DNA of 64,000 nucleotides from Pseudomonadota bacterium (GCA_023433705.1 JAEYUC010000014.1:62001-126000), one strand, 5' to 3'. Numbered from the stretch's first letter, positions 50,779 through 60,456 are shown. Numbers and translations are program-made. Notes: generated from the letters alone by a model not told the origin.

Positions 50779-52185
50779 ATGTCGAAGCCATCCCGCCCAA
50801 GCAGCTTGAGCGTGCTCCTGCTCTCGTGCCTGGCCACTCTCGCCACCGCCGCGCCGAAAACAACCTCCCCGCCGCGGGTTCCGGGCGCCGACCACGTGAA
50901 GTCGATGACCCTCGCGAACGGCATGAAGGTCATCGTCTGGAGCGACCGCGACATCCCGAACGTCGCGTTCTACAACTGGGTGCGCGTGGGCAGCCGCAAC
51001 GAAGTGCCCGGCGTCACCGGGCTTGCGCATTTCTTCGAACACATGATGTTCAACGGGACGAGCAAGCGCGCGCCGGGCGAGTTCGATCGCCTGCTCGAAG
51101 CGCAGGGCGGTTCCAACAACGCTTACACCAGCGACGACGTCACCGTGTACCAGAACTGGATCCCGCGCAGCGCCCTGGACCTGACGTTCGACCTCGAATC
51201 CGACCGGCTCGCGAACCTGTCGTTCGACCCGAAGGTGGTCGAAAGCGAGCGCGGCGTCGTGTATTCGGAGCGCCGACTCTCGGTCGAAGACGACAACGCG
51301 GGATTCCTGTGGGAGCAGGTGCAGTCCACCGCGTTCGTCGCGCATACCTACCAGATTCCGACGATCGGTTGGCCCTCGGATATCCAGGGCTGGAAGATCG
51401 AAGACCTGCAGACGTTCTTCAAGACCAATTACGCACCCAACAACTGCACGCTGATCCTGGTCGGCGACGTGAGCGCGGACGAAGCCTTCGCGTTCGCGAA
51501 GAAATATCTCGAACCGATCCCGCGGCAGGAACCGCCGCCGCCGGTGCGCACCCAGGAGCCCGAGCAGCTCGGCGAGAAACGCGTGTACATCGAACGACCC
51601 GCGCAGACGCCGCTGCTGTACGTCGCGTACAAGTCGCCGCCCGCGAACGATCCGCACAGCGCGGCCATCAACCTGCTGCAGAGCATCCTGGTCGAGGGTA
51701 ATGCCTCGCGCCTGAATCGCCTGCTGGTCGAGGAGAAGCAGCTCGCCATCGAAGTCGATGGCCACTACATGGAGGGCTTCGATCCCGGTCTCACGTGGCT
51801 CACCCTCACGCTGCCCGAAGGCGCGAACGTCGCCGAAGTCGAGCAGGCGCTCGACGCCGCGCTGGCCGACGTCGTCGCCAACGGTGTGACCGAAGCCGAG
51901 CTCGCGCGCGCGAAAAATCTCTACGCATCGGGATTCTGGAAGCAGCTCGCGACGATCAACGGCAAGGCGGCGCTGCTCGGCGCGTACGAAGTGTTCGAAG
52001 GCGACTACCGCAAGTTGTTCGACTCGCCCGCGGTGTACGAGAAGGTGACGGCGGCGCAGGTGCAGGAGGCAGCGAAGCTGGTGTTCGCGACGAACCGCCG
52101 AACGGTGGGAGTCCTGCAGGCGCCGCTGACTACCGAGGAACCCGAGCCCGCATCCGCGGCGACCGAAGCGGAGGCGAAGCCATGA
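50779..52185 (+). CDS. M16 family zinc metallopeptidase (catalytic subunit)
   Basis: A 468-residue peptidase with a signal peptide (SLSVLLLSCLATLATA). The inverted zinc motif HFFEH (GLAHFFEHMMFNGT) and the downstream Glu in VESERGVVYSERRL are intact, so it is catalytic. It is the M16B type that works as a heterodimer with the next gene, an inactive partner. It likely degrades peptides in the periplasm. Starts at MSKPSRPSS; stop overlaps the next ATG (ATGA). Confidence 0.92.
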   Translation: MSKPSRPSSLSVLLLSCLATLATAAPKTTSPPRVPGADHVKSMTLANGMKVIVWSDRDIPNVAFYNWVRVGSRNEVPGVTGLAHFFEHMMFNGTSKRAPGEFDRLLEAQGGSNNAYTSDDVTVYQNWIPRSALDLTFDLESDRLANLSFDPKVVESERGVVYSERRLSVEDDNAGFLWEQVQSTAFVAHTYQIPTIGWPSDIQGWKIEDLQTFFKTNYAPNNCTLILVGDVSADEAFAFAKKYLEPIPRQEPPPPVRTQEPEQLGEKRVYIERPAQTPLLYVAYKSPPANDPHSAAINLLQSILVEGNASRLNRLLVEEKQLAIEVDGHYMEGFDPGLTWLTLTLPEGANVAEVEQALDAALADVVANGVTEAELARAKNLYASGFWKQLATINGKAALLGAYEVFEGDYRKLFDSPAVYEKVTAAQVQEAAKLVFATNRRTVGVLQAPLTTEEPEPASAATEAEAKP

Positions 52186-53618
52186 AGTACCACACGCTTT
52201 CCATGCGATTGCTCGCGTTCTGGCTGGGCGCGTTCCTGTTCGCGGCGGCGCAGGCCGCGCCGGCGCCCGCCGCGCCGGTGGGCGTCAAGGTGCCCGCGCA
52301 CCAGCGTTTCGTGCTGCCCAACGGCCTCACCATCATCCTCGTCCCGCGCAAGGAAGTGCCGCTGATCGCATTCAGCGGCTTCGTGCGAGGCGGAGCGCTC
52401 GCGGATCCACCCGGCAAGCCGGGTGTCGCGTCGCTGGTGGCGGGCCTGCTCGATCGCGGCGCCGGCCAGCGCAACGCGTTCGAGTTCGCGGACGCGGTCG
52501 AGGGTGTGGGCGGCAGCTTCAGCGCCGCCGCCGGCGCGGAAGCGATTTCGATCGGCGGCCAATTCCTCGCGCGCGACCGCGCGCTGATGATCGAGCTGAT
52601 CGCCGACGCGCTGATGCGCCCGCGCATGGACTTGAAGGAGCTCACCGATTACCGCGATCGCGAGATCGAGTTCATCAAGTCGGCGAAGGATTCCGATCCC
52701 TCGCAGATCGTCGGCATCTACGGGCGCGCCGCCTTGTTCGGTGCGCATCCGTTCGGCCGGCCCCAGGGCGGCAGCGAGCGTTCGCTTGCGACGATCGACC
52801 ACGCGGACGTGATGACCTATCTTGGCCAGTACTTCGGCGCGGACCGCACCACGCTGGTGTTCGCCGGCGACCTCGATCCGAAGTGGATGAAGCAGGCGCT
52901 GACCAAGGCGTTCGGCGGCTGGACCAAGGCGAAGGGCAAACTACCGGAGTTGAAGCCGGCGCCGCGCGTCGAGGGCCGCCGCGTGGTGCTCATCGACGCG
53001 CCGGGCGCCGTGCAGACGTATTTCTGGATCGGCAACGTCGGCGTGGACCGCCACTACAGCGGCCGGCCCGCGCTCGATCTCGTGAACACGGTGTTCGGCG
53101 GACGTTTCACGTCGATGCTGAACACCGAGCTGCGCATCAAGTCGGGGCTGTCGTACGGTGCTTCGTCGCGCTTTACGCGCGGCTCCGTGCCGGGCGAGTT
53201 CGCGATCCGCTCGTTCGTGCAGACCGACAACACGGGCAAGGCGCTCGACCTCACGCTCGAAACGCTCGACCGGCTCAAGCACGAGCCGCTCACGCCGGAA
53301 ATGCTCGAGTCATCGCGCGCGTACGTACTTGGCCAGTTTCCGCTGCAGCTCGAGACGGCCGCGCATTGGGCCTCGACGCTCGCCGACCTCGAGTTCTATC
53401 GACTCGGCAAGGACTACATCGAAGGTTACGGACCGGCGCTCGCGCAGGTCGACCTCGCGGAAGCCGAGGCGGTGACCACGGATGCGTTCCCGCCGTCGAC
53501 GAATCTCGTGTTCGTGCTGATCGGCGACGCCGCGAAGATCCGCGAGACCGCCGCGAAATACGGGCCGGTGACCGAGATGAAGCTCTCGCACCCGGATTTC
53601 TCGCCGGCGGCGAACTGA
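52182..53618 (+). CDS. M16 family peptidase-like protein (non-catalytic subunit)
   Basis: A 478-residue protein with signal peptide (LLAFWLGAFLFAAAQAAP) and the M16 fold (RFVLPNGLTIILVPRKEVPLIAFSGFVRGGALADPPGKPGVASLVAGLLDRG-type order) but the HxxEH motif is replaced by VAGLLDRG, so it cannot bind zinc. It retains NTVFGGRFTSMLNTELRIKSGLSYGASSRF, the region that supplies the Arg/Tyr pair to the active partner. Such pairs (PqqF-like/Sph2681-2682 type) form a closed heterodimeric barrel. Coupled to the upstream catalytic gene. Confidence 0.9.
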   Translation: MKYHTLSMRLLAFWLGAFLFAAAQAAPAPAAPVGVKVPAHQRFVLPNGLTIILVPRKEVPLIAFSGFVRGGALADPPGKPGVASLVAGLLDRGAGQRNAFEFADAVEGVGGSFSAAAGAEAISIGGQFLARDRALMIELIADALMRPRMDLKELTDYRDREIEFIKSAKDSDPSQIVGIYGRAALFGAHPFGRPQGGSERSLATIDHADVMTYLGQYFGADRTTLVFAGDLDPKWMKQALTKAFGGWTKAKGKLPELKPAPRVEGRRVVLIDAPGAVQTYFWIGNVGVDRHYSGRPALDLVNTVFGGRFTSMLNTELRIKSGLSYGASSRFTRGSVPGEFAIRSFVQTDNTGKALDLTLETLDRLKHEPLTPEMLESSRAYVLGQFPLQLETAAHWASTLADLEFYRLGKDYIEGYGPALAQVDLAEAEAVTTDAFPPSTNLVFVLIGDAAKIRETAAKYGPVTEMKLSHPDFSPAAN

Positions 53619-53621
53619 TCG

Positions 53622-54530
53622 ATGGCGGACCACGGTTCATCCGCGCGAGCGATCCTCTACGCGTTCCTCGCGAACCTCGGCATCGCGCTCTCGAAGCTCG
53701 GCGCCGCGATCTACACGAACTCGGGCAGCATGCTGGCCGAGGCCATCCACTCGTTCGCGGACTGCGGCAACCAGGTGCTGCTGTTCATCGGACTCAAGCA
53801 GTCGCAACGGCCCGCGAGCCCGCAGTATCCGCTCGGACAGGGAAAGATCTCTTATTTCTGGAGTTTCATCGTCGCGCTGATGTTGTTCAGCGTGGGCGGC
53901 ATGTTCTCCATCTACGAAGGCTGGCACAAACTGCACGAGCCCGAGCCGCTCCACCAGGCGTGGATCGCGCTCCTGGTGCTCGGGGTGTCGATCGCGCTCG
54001 AGAGCTTCTCGACGATCGGCTGCCTGCGCGAGATCAGGAAGCTGCGGAAGGGCCGCACGCTGGGCGCGTGGCTCAAGTCCACGCGCAACGCCGAACTCGT
54101 CGTCGTGCTCGGTGAGGACATCGCGGCGCTGGTCGGTCTCGTGCTCGCGTTCGTGTTCGTGTCGTTGGCCGCGGCGACCGGCAATCCGATGTTCGACGCG
54201 CTCGGCTCGATCGTGATCGGTGTGGTGCTGATCGTCGTGTCGATCTTCATCGCGATCCGGATGAAGGGCCTCATCGTGGGCCGCTCGGCGGAAGAGGAAC
54301 TGCAGGAGGCGATCCGCAGGCAGATCGAATCCAGCGACGGCATCGAGGAATTGCTCAACGCGATCACGTTCCAGCTCGGCCCGCAGGTGATGCTCGCGGT
54401 GAAGGTGCGAATGACCCCGGGTCAGAACGTCGAGAGCGCCATCGCGAATCTCAACGCGCTCGAACGCGCGATCAAGGCCAACTTTCCCGAAGTGAAGTGG
54501 TGCTTCTTCGAGCCCGACGTCACCGACTAG
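53622..54530 (+). CDS. Cation diffusion facilitator (CDF) transporter
   Basis: A 302-residue CDF protein with six membrane helices and a cytoplasmic C-terminal ferredoxin-like domain. The metal site has HSFAD (AEAIHSFADCGNQ) in helix 2 and the acidic EDIAALVG in helix 5. It exports Zn2+, Fe2+ or Mn2+ by proton exchange; specificity is not clear. Its start is three bases after the peptidase stop, and its end overlaps the convergent DUF924 gene by 11 bases. Confidence 0.92.
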   Translation: MADHGSSARAILYAFLANLGIALSKLGAAIYTNSGSMLAEAIHSFADCGNQVLLFIGLKQSQRPASPQYPLGQGKISYFWSFIVALMLFSVGGMFSIYEGWHKLHEPEPLHQAWIALLVLGVSIALESFSTIGCLREIRKLRKGRTLGAWLKSTRNAELVVVLGEDIAALVGLVLAFVFVSLAAATGNPMFDALGSIVIGVVLIVVSIFIAIRMKGLIVGRSAEEELQEAIRRQIESSDGIEELLNAITFQLGPQVMLAVKVRMTPGQNVESAIANLNALERAIKANFPEVKWCFFEPDVTD

Positions 54531-55149
54531 TCTGGCCGAAGCTTTCGCCGCCCGCGGCGAGCCAGGCGGCTTCTTCGGGCGTGCTCTCGCGCTTGAGCAC
54601 CGCGTTGCGGTGCGGGAAGCGCCCGAATTTCGCGATGATTTCGCGGTGCGAGTGCGCGAATTTCGCGCAGTACTCGCAATAGTCCCTGAGCTCCGGCGGC
54701 GCCTCGCGCACCAGGCGGTCCATGGCCGCGACCGCCGCGTCCTGCGCCTCCAGCGACTCCGCGTGTTCGAGCGGTAGATAGAAGAACACGCGCTCGAGCG
54801 GTTCGAGCGCCGCGTCGGCGGCGAGCTGCATCCCCTCGGCGGTCAGCGCCAGGGCCTCGCGGTCGAACGCATAGGCCGCGGCCGTGCCGCGGTAGGCGCT
54901 GCGCGGCACCTGGTCGTACAGGATGATCAGCGCGAGCCGGCGCTTCGGGCTCGACGCCCAGGAGGCGAACTCGCCACGCGCGGCCGCCGCCAGCATGGGC
55001 TCGAGCGTCTCGCGGATCAGCGCGTCGTTGTGCGCGACGGTCTCGCGATCGCCGGTGCTGAACCAGAACGCGGAGCGTTCGGCAAGGCGTCCGGCGTCGA
55101 ACGGACCCTGTCCAAACCAGAAATCGAGTACGTCGTTGGCGGTGCGCAT
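54520..55149 (-). CDS. DUF924 family protein
   Basis: A 209-residue all-helical protein with DUF924 marks: VLDFWFGQGPFD near the N terminus, LALIILYDQVPRSAYRGTAAAYAFD, FFYLPLEHAESLEAQD and FAHSHREIIAKFGRFPHRNAVL. The conserved residues are clustered as in an enzyme or ligand-binding TPR-like fold; function unknown. Start chosen as MRTANDVLDFWF. Divergent from the large membrane protein, 77 bases between starts. Confidence 0.9.
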   Translation of the reverse strand: MRTANDVLDFWFGQGPFDAGRLAERSAFWFSTGDRETVAHNDALIRETLEPMLAAAARGEFASWASSPKRRLALIILYDQVPRSAYRGTAAAYAFDREALALTAEGMQLAADAALEPLERVFFYLPLEHAESLEAQDAAVAAMDRLVREAPPELRDYCEYCAKFAHSHREIIAKFGRFPHRNAVLKRESTPEEAAWLAAGGESFGQTSR

Positions 55150-55226
55150 GGAGCCGGTGATGTTAGACCAGTAGTCCGGCCCGTGGCGTTGGTAAACTCG
55201 AGGTAGCGAGGGCTCGAGGGCATCCC

Positions 55227-58200
55227 ATGCGCATTTTCTTACGCGCGGCACTGGCCGCGATGGCGGTTTGCGGTTCCATCACTTCGCACGCGCAGCCGGC
55301 GGTGCCCGACTCCCTGCGCGAATGGGAAGGCTGGGTGCTGCACGGGGAGGAGTTCCGGCGCTGTCCCTTCCTCGCTTCCGCGAACCCCAGCCGCGGCCCG
55401 ATGGACGCTAACGCGTTCCGTTGCACCTGGCCGGAACGCCTCACGATCGAGGTCGACGCGCGCGGCGGCCGTTTCTCGCAGCGCTGGCAGGTTTACGCCG
55501 AGAGCTGGGTCGAACTTCCGGGCGACACCGAACATTGGCCGCGCGACGTACGCGTCAACGGCCAGGCGGCCGCCGTGGTCGCGGTGGGCAACGTGCCGAA
55601 CCTGCGGCTCGCACCCGGCACTCACGCGATCTCGGGACGATTCGAATGGAGCGCACGTCCCGAGGCGCTGCCGCTGCCGAAATCGACCGCGATCGTCGAT
55701 CTGTCGGTCGACGGCCAGCGCGTCGCGCAGCCCGAACGCCCCGACGGCGCGGTCTGGCTCGGCAAGCGTCGCAGCGCCGAACAACCGGCGGCGATGGAAG
55801 TGCAGGTCTATCGGCTGGTCGCCGACGAGATTCCGGTCCGGCTGGCGACGCGTATCCGCCTGAACGTCGCTGGCGACGCGCGCGAGGAATTGCTGGCGCG
55901 CGTCCTGCCGGAAGGGTTCACGCCCGTGAGTCTGGAGGGGGTACTGCCCGCGCGCCTCGAACGTGACGGCACGTTGCGCGTGCAGGTACGTCCCGGCAGT
56001 CACGAGATCACGCTGAATGCGCGCGGCGCGACGGTCGCCGGCGAGCTCGCGCGTCCCGCGAAATCGGAGGGCGCCTGGGCCCGCGACGAAGTCTGGAGCT
56101 TCGCGTCCAACGACACGTTGCGAGTCGCGGCCGCCGAGGGCGCCGAAGGCATCGACCCCGCGCAGGCCAACGTGCCGCCGGAGTGGCGCCAGTTTCCCGC
56201 GTTTCGCATGGGCGCGCAGGACAAGCTCAGCGTCGTCGAACGCAGCCGCGGGCTCGCGAACGCGGACGACAACCGGCTGAATCTGAATCGCCAGCTCTGG
56301 CTCGACTTCAACCACGACGGCTTCACGGCGATCGACAGCATCCGCGGAGCGTTGCGGCGCGACTGGCGGCTCGACATGCAGGCGCCATTCCGGCTCGCGA
56401 GCGCCACCGAGGGCGATCAGCAACTGCTCGTGACCGAAGGCGCGGAGGGCCGGGCCGGGCTCGAGCTGCGCCGGCCGAACCTGTATCTAACTACCGTGGC
56501 GCGCAAGGCCGGCGGCGGAGGCGCGATGCCCGCGACCGGCTGGGACGAACGCTTCGAAAGCGTCAACGGAGCATTGCACCTGCCGCCGGGTCACCGCCTG
56601 ATCGCGGCCATCGGCGCGGATTTCGCGTACGGCGCCTGGTGGGAGAACTGGGGCCTGTGGAACGTGTTTGGCGTGCTGATCATCGTCGTCTTCGTGTACT
56701 GGACCGCGGGCCGCGTGCCGGCGGCCGTCGCCGCGATCGCGTTGCTGCTCACCTACCAGGAAGCGCCGGAGTACATCTGGCTGTGGGGCAATCTGCTCGC
56801 GGCGCTCGCCATCGCGCGCGCCGCGCCGGAGGGAAGGTTCCAACGCATCGCGCGCGGCTATCGCACGCTGAGTTTCGTCGTGCTCGGGATAGCGTTGCTC
56901 CCGTTCCTCTGGTCGCAGGTACGCGTCGCGTTGTATCCGCAGCTGCAGGCTTCGGCCTACGGAACGACCGTCATGGCCAACAGGGGGCTCAACGCGTATA
57001 CCGACGCCGCCGCCGTGGCAGCCGCGCCGGCGCCTGTAGTGCCGGAGATGGAGGCGGACATCGTCGAGGAACCGCCGTACGAGCAGGAAGTGCAGTCGGC
57101 GCTGATTCTGAAGTCGACAGGGATCAACACGAGGCAGGTGATCCAGCGTTACGCGGCCGGCACGATGTTGCAGGCGGGCCCCGGCATTCCGGCGTGGCGC
57201 TTTCAGTCATATCAATATGGCTGGTCAGGTCCGGTCGAAGCCGCGGATACGGTGCGCTTTGTCTACGTCGGACCTGTCACGCTGTTTTTCTGGCGGCTGA
57301 TCGGCGTCATCGGGCTCCTGGTGCTGTTCGTGTGGCTTGCGCTGCTGAGTTTCGGCGGCCGTGCCTGGCCGCCCGCATCGCGTGCGCCGAATTCTCCGAG
57401 CGATCAGCGCGCGCCCGGTGTTTACACCGCGAGCGTCGCCGCCATGGCGCTGTTCGCGGGCGCCCTCGGCGCGCCGGCGCCCGCATCGGCACAGGCTCCC
57501 GCGAGTCCACCTTCCGAACTGCTCGGCGAGCTGAAGGCCCGCCTGACGGCCGCGCCGCGCTGCGCGCCGCATTGCTCCGAGATCGCCGCGGCACGTGTGG
57601 TCGTCGATGGCGACCGGCTCGAGGTCACGCTGCAGGTCAGCGCGCTCGCGCCGATCGCGGTGGCGATGCCGCACGCGAGCGATCGCTGGCAACTCGACGA
57701 GGTCAGCGTCGACGGGCGCGGATCACTGGCGATGGGCCGTGAGCGCGACGCGACGTTGTGGGTGCCGCTCACGCCCGGCGCGCACACCGTGCGCCTCGCG
57801 GGTCGGCTTGCCGCGGCGGAATCCATTCCGCTCGCATTCCCGCAGACGCCGCGCGCGATCGAGGTCAGCGCGCGCGGCTGGACGGCGAGCGGCGTCAATG
57901 AAGGACGCCTGGTCGCGGGTGCCCTGGAACTGGTGCGCGAGCGGGGCGCGCAGCGCGCCGGTGCGGCGCTCGTGGCCGGCAGTGAGTTTCCGGCGTTCGT
58001 GCGTGTCGAGCGCGTGTTCAACCTCGACCTCGACTGGACGGCCGACACACACGTGTGGCGAGTCGCGCCCCAGCGCGCCGCGGTATCCGTGGAAATTCCG
58101 CTCGTCGCCGGGGAGTCGGTGCTCACCCCGGGAATCGAAGTGCGCAATGGCGCCGCGGCGCTCGTGGGCCTCGCGGCCGGGCAGGACCACGCGAGCTGGC

Positions 58201-59360
58201 GATCGGGCCTGCCGCGCTCGGAGAGCATCGAGCTCACGATGCCCGACGACGCGGCCCGCGGCGAGGTGTGGAGCTTCGTGGTCAACCCGCAATGGAACGT
58301 GTCGTTCGAGGGATTCCCACCGGTGCTGCCGGAGAACGTGAACGCGCCGGTATGGGTGTTCCGTTTCACGCCGCGACCGGGAGAGAAGCTCGTCGCGCGC
58401 ATCACGCGGCCGAAGGCCGCGGGCGGCACCACGCTCGCGATTGACTCCGTGTCGCTGGAGACCCAAGTCGGCAAGCGTTCGTCGGATTCGACGCTCGATT
58501 TCGACTACCGCAGCACGCAGGGCGGGCGGCACGTCATCAAGCTGCCCGAGGGAGCGCGCGTGACGTCGGTGACGTTCGACGGAGAGGCGGTGCAACTGCG
58601 GCCCGAGAAAGGCGAACTGCCGCTGGCGCTGACTCCGGGGTCACACTCGGTCACGGTCGCGTGGCAGGAGTCGCGCGACGTGGGTCTGCGCACGCAGCCG
58701 GGAGGCGTCGACCTGCGCTCCGCCGCGAGCAACATCCGCCAGGAAGTGACGCTGCCCGAGTCGCGCTGGCCGCTGTTCGCGAGCGGGCCGGGCGTCGGGC
58801 CGGCGTTCCTCTACTGGGGCGAGCTCGCCGTGTTCGTCGCCATCGCGTGGTTGCTCGGTCGCTGGTCGCGCTCGCCGCTGCGCTTCGCCGAGTGGCTGCT
58901 GCTCGGCCTCGGCCTGTCGACGCAGTCGTGGTGGGTGTTCTCGTTGACGGCGGCGTGGCTCATCGTCATGCGCTGGCGCGAAGTCTGGCAGCCCTCGCCG
59001 GACATGCGCGCGTGGCGCTTCAACACGATCCAGGTGCTGCTGGCGGTCTTCACCGTCATCGCGATCACGACGCTGGTGTTCTCAGGGATCCGCAACGGCC
59101 TGCTCTCGGCGCCGGACATGGGCGTCGCCGGCATGAACTCGTACGGCAGCAGCTTCAACTGGTTCCAGGACCAGACGACGGGAGTGCTCGAAACGCCAAC
59201 CATCTACAGTGTGCCGATGTGGATCTACCGGCTGCTGTTCTTCGCCTGGGCGAGCTGGATGGCGTTTGCGCTAGTGCGCTGGCTGCGCTGGGCCTTCAAC
59301 GCCTGGAAGACCGGCGGCCTGTGGAAGTCGTCGATGCCGGGTGAGAAATCGCGGAGTTAG
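55227..59360 (+). CDS. Very large uncharacterised membrane protein (1377 aa)
   Basis: A 1377-residue protein. Signal peptide (MRIFLRAALAAMAVCGSITS), then a soluble beta-rich part (about 20-470), a membrane cluster at ~476-565 (LWNVFGVLIIVVFVYW, AAIALLLTYQEAPEYIWLW, LSFVVLGIALLPFLW), a periplasmic loop, a helix at ~685-710, and near 731-755 a stretch looking like a second signal peptide (ASVAAMALFAGALGAPAPASAQA). A second beta-rich half (~760-1190) follows, then four or five helices (~1193-1370). I do not recognise a family; the two halves look like a duplicated or fused architecture. Confidence 0.85.
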   Translation: MRIFLRAALAAMAVCGSITSHAQPAVPDSLREWEGWVLHGEEFRRCPFLASANPSRGPMDANAFRCTWPERLTIEVDARGGRFSQRWQVYAESWVELPGDTEHWPRDVRVNGQAAAVVAVGNVPNLRLAPGTHAISGRFEWSARPEALPLPKSTAIVDLSVDGQRVAQPERPDGAVWLGKRRSAEQPAAMEVQVYRLVADEIPVRLATRIRLNVAGDAREELLARVLPEGFTPVSLEGVLPARLERDGTLRVQVRPGSHEITLNARGATVAGELARPAKSEGAWARDEVWSFASNDTLRVAAAEGAEGIDPAQANVPPEWRQFPAFRMGAQDKLSVVERSRGLANADDNRLNLNRQLWLDFNHDGFTAIDSIRGALRRDWRLDMQAPFRLASATEGDQQLLVTEGAEGRAGLELRRPNLYLTTVARKAGGGGAMPATGWDERFESVNGALHLPPGHRLIAAIGADFAYGAWWENWGLWNVFGVLIIVVFVYWTAGRVPAAVAAIALLLTYQEAPEYIWLWGNLLAALAIARAAPEGRFQRIARGYRTLSFVVLGIALLPFLWSQVRVALYPQLQASAYGTTVMANRGLNAYTDAAAVAAAPAPVVPEMEADIVEEPPYEQEVQSALILKSTGINTRQVIQRYAAGTMLQAGPGIPAWRFQSYQYGWSGPVEAADTVRFVYVGPVTLFFWRLIGVIGLLVLFVWLALLSFGGRAWPPASRAPNSPSDQRAPGVYTASVAAMALFAGALGAPAPASAQAPASPPSELLGELKARLTAAPRCAPHCSEIAAARVVVDGDRLEVTLQVSALAPIAVAMPHASDRWQLDEVSVDGRGSLAMGRERDATLWVPLTPGAHTVRLAGRLAAAESIPLAFPQTPRAIEVSARGWTASGVNEGRLVAGALELVRERGAQRAGAALVAGSEFPAFVRVERVFNLDLDWTADTHVWRVAPQRAAVSVEIPLVAGESVLTPGIEVRNGAAALVGLAAGQDHASWRSGLPRSESIELTMPDDAARGEVWSFVVNPQWNVSFEGFPPVLPENVNAPVWVFRFTPRPGEKLVARITRPKAAGGTTLAIDSVSLETQVGKRSSDSTLDFDYRSTQGGRHVIKLPEGARVTSVTFDGEAVQLRPEKGELPLALTPGSHSVTVAWQESRDVGLRTQPGGVDLRSAASNIRQEVTLPESRWPLFASGPGVGPAFLYWGELAVFVAIAWLLGRWSRSPLRFAEWLLLGLGLSTQSWWVFSLTAAWLIVMRWREVWQPSPDMRAWRFNTIQVLLAVFTVIAITTLVFSGIRNGLLSAPDMGVAGMNSYGSSFNWFQDQTTGVLETPTIYSVPMWIYRLLFFAWASWMAFALVRWLRWAFNAWKTGGLWKSSMPGEKSRS

Positions 59361-59419
59361 CGGAAGACGCCGGGATGCGAAACGCGCGGAGCGTTAACTC
59401 CGCGATTTCTCACCCGGCA
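59335..59419. repeat. 25-bp perfect inverted repeat spanning the stop of the large membrane protein
   Basis: The arm 59335-59359, which includes TGCCGGGTGAGAAATCGC and part of the stop codon, is repeated exactly in reverse complement at 59395-59419 with a 35-base loop. The right arm ends five bases before the stop of the convergent gene. It can form a large hairpin and probably separates the two transcripts. Confidence 0.75.
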
Positions 59420-59424
59420 CCAAC

Positions 59425-59802
59425 CTATTCGCAGAGTCCTTCGAGGTAGCTCTGCGCGACCGGCGACAGTCGCTTGCGCGCCAGTTCGCGGGCCTTCGGC
59501 TCGTCGACGATCTCTTCCAGCGGGCCGCTCACGAGGATGTGGCGCACCTGCGGATCGCGCTCCGCCTTGCGGGCGAGCTTGTTCAGCACGGTGAAACCGC
59601 GGGAGATCTTGTCGCTCTTGAAACGCCGGTGCTCGATGGAGCTGGCGAGATACTTGCCGAAGCGGGCGTAGAGGAAGTAATCGTCGTTTCCAACGTGGAA
59701 ACGGGCTTCGGCAAAGAAGTCGGGGAAATTCTTCTCGAGATACTGATTGACGGTATGAAGACGGGGTCCAGGGTCGTCGTTAGACCGCGCGGGTTTCTTC
59801 AT
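59425..59802 (-). CDS. Uncharacterised small soluble protein
   Basis: A 125-residue protein without a signal or membrane helix. It contains HTVNQYLEKNFPDFFAEARFHVGNDDYFLYARFGKYLASSIEH, KISRGFTVLNKLARKAERDPQVRHILVSGPLEEIVDE, ending SYLEGLCE. Rich in charged residues and aromatic residues in the first half; likely alpha/beta. Start MKKPARSND; no family known to me. Convergent with the large membrane protein. Confidence 0.7.
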   Translation of the reverse strand: MKKPARSNDDPGPRLHTVNQYLEKNFPDFFAEARFHVGNDDYFLYARFGKYLASSIEHRRFKSDKISRGFTVLNKLARKAERDPQVRHILVSGPLEEIVDEPKARELARKRLSPVAQSYLEGLCE

Positions 59803-59922
59803 CTCGGTTGTCCACCTCCAACTGGGTCCGGAGCACCATTTCTGGACGTCACGACCGGTTCCCAACCCCGCAACGCGCGCGAACAATAGGGCCAGACGTT
59901 TTCAACTGCAATAGGAACGGCG

Positions 59923-60339
59923 ATGAAATTTCTTGCGGTTCTCACTCTCGCGACACTGCTCGTCGCGTGCGCCGAGCGATCGAGCGACGAACAACAGGTG
60001 CGCGAGCTGATCGCGTACGCGGAGAAGGCCGCCGAAGCGCGCGACACCTCCGACGTGCTCGAGCTGGTCGCGGACGACTACTCGGATGCTCAAGGCCGCG
60101 ATCGCACTCGGCTGCGCGGAGCGCTCGCGGCATTCTTCGCGATGCATCCGAAGCTCGAGTTGCTCGTCGACATCGAGAGCATCGAATTTCCCGCGGATGG
60201 CCTCGCGCAGGCGCGCGTCAACGTGCGCGGTCTCGACACCAGTCGCTTCGATTTCGGCGAGTCGGTCGCGCTCGACGTGGAGCTGCGGAGCACGGGCGGC
60301 GAGTGGCTCGTGGCGCGTGCGGACCGCGCGGCGCGCTGA
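59923..60339 (+). CDS. NTF2-like lipoprotein
   Basis: A 138-residue lipoprotein (signal FLAVLTLATLLVAC, lipobox LVAC). The body looks like an NTF2/SnoaL-type cone: QQVRELIAYAEKAAEARDTSDVLELVADDYSDAQGRDRTRLRGALAAFFAMHP, then strands LELLVDIESIEFP, AQARVNVRGLD, ALDVELRSTGGEWLVARAD. No obvious catalytic residues. Function unknown. Confidence 0.8.
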   Translation: MKFLAVLTLATLLVACAERSSDEQQVRELIAYAEKAAEARDTSDVLELVADDYSDAQGRDRTRLRGALAAFFAMHPKLELLVDIESIEFPADGLAQARVNVRGLDTSRFDFGESVALDVELRSTGGEWLVARADRAAR

Positions 60340-60456
60340 ATTAGGTCAAACCGTCGCGATACACCGACGATATGTGAAGGTCATCACCTTTTGCGGTTTA
60401 ATCGGACCCGTCGCGTGCCGAAAACCCTTGAGAGAGTCGAGGAAGTTTTTACCGTC

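Noticed and set aside
3600..54790. Recurring GTAGATAG word considered as a direct repeat or protein-binding motif
   Set aside because: All copies examined fall in frame as Tyr-Leu codons, so it is reported as a codon-context pattern instead of a repeat family.
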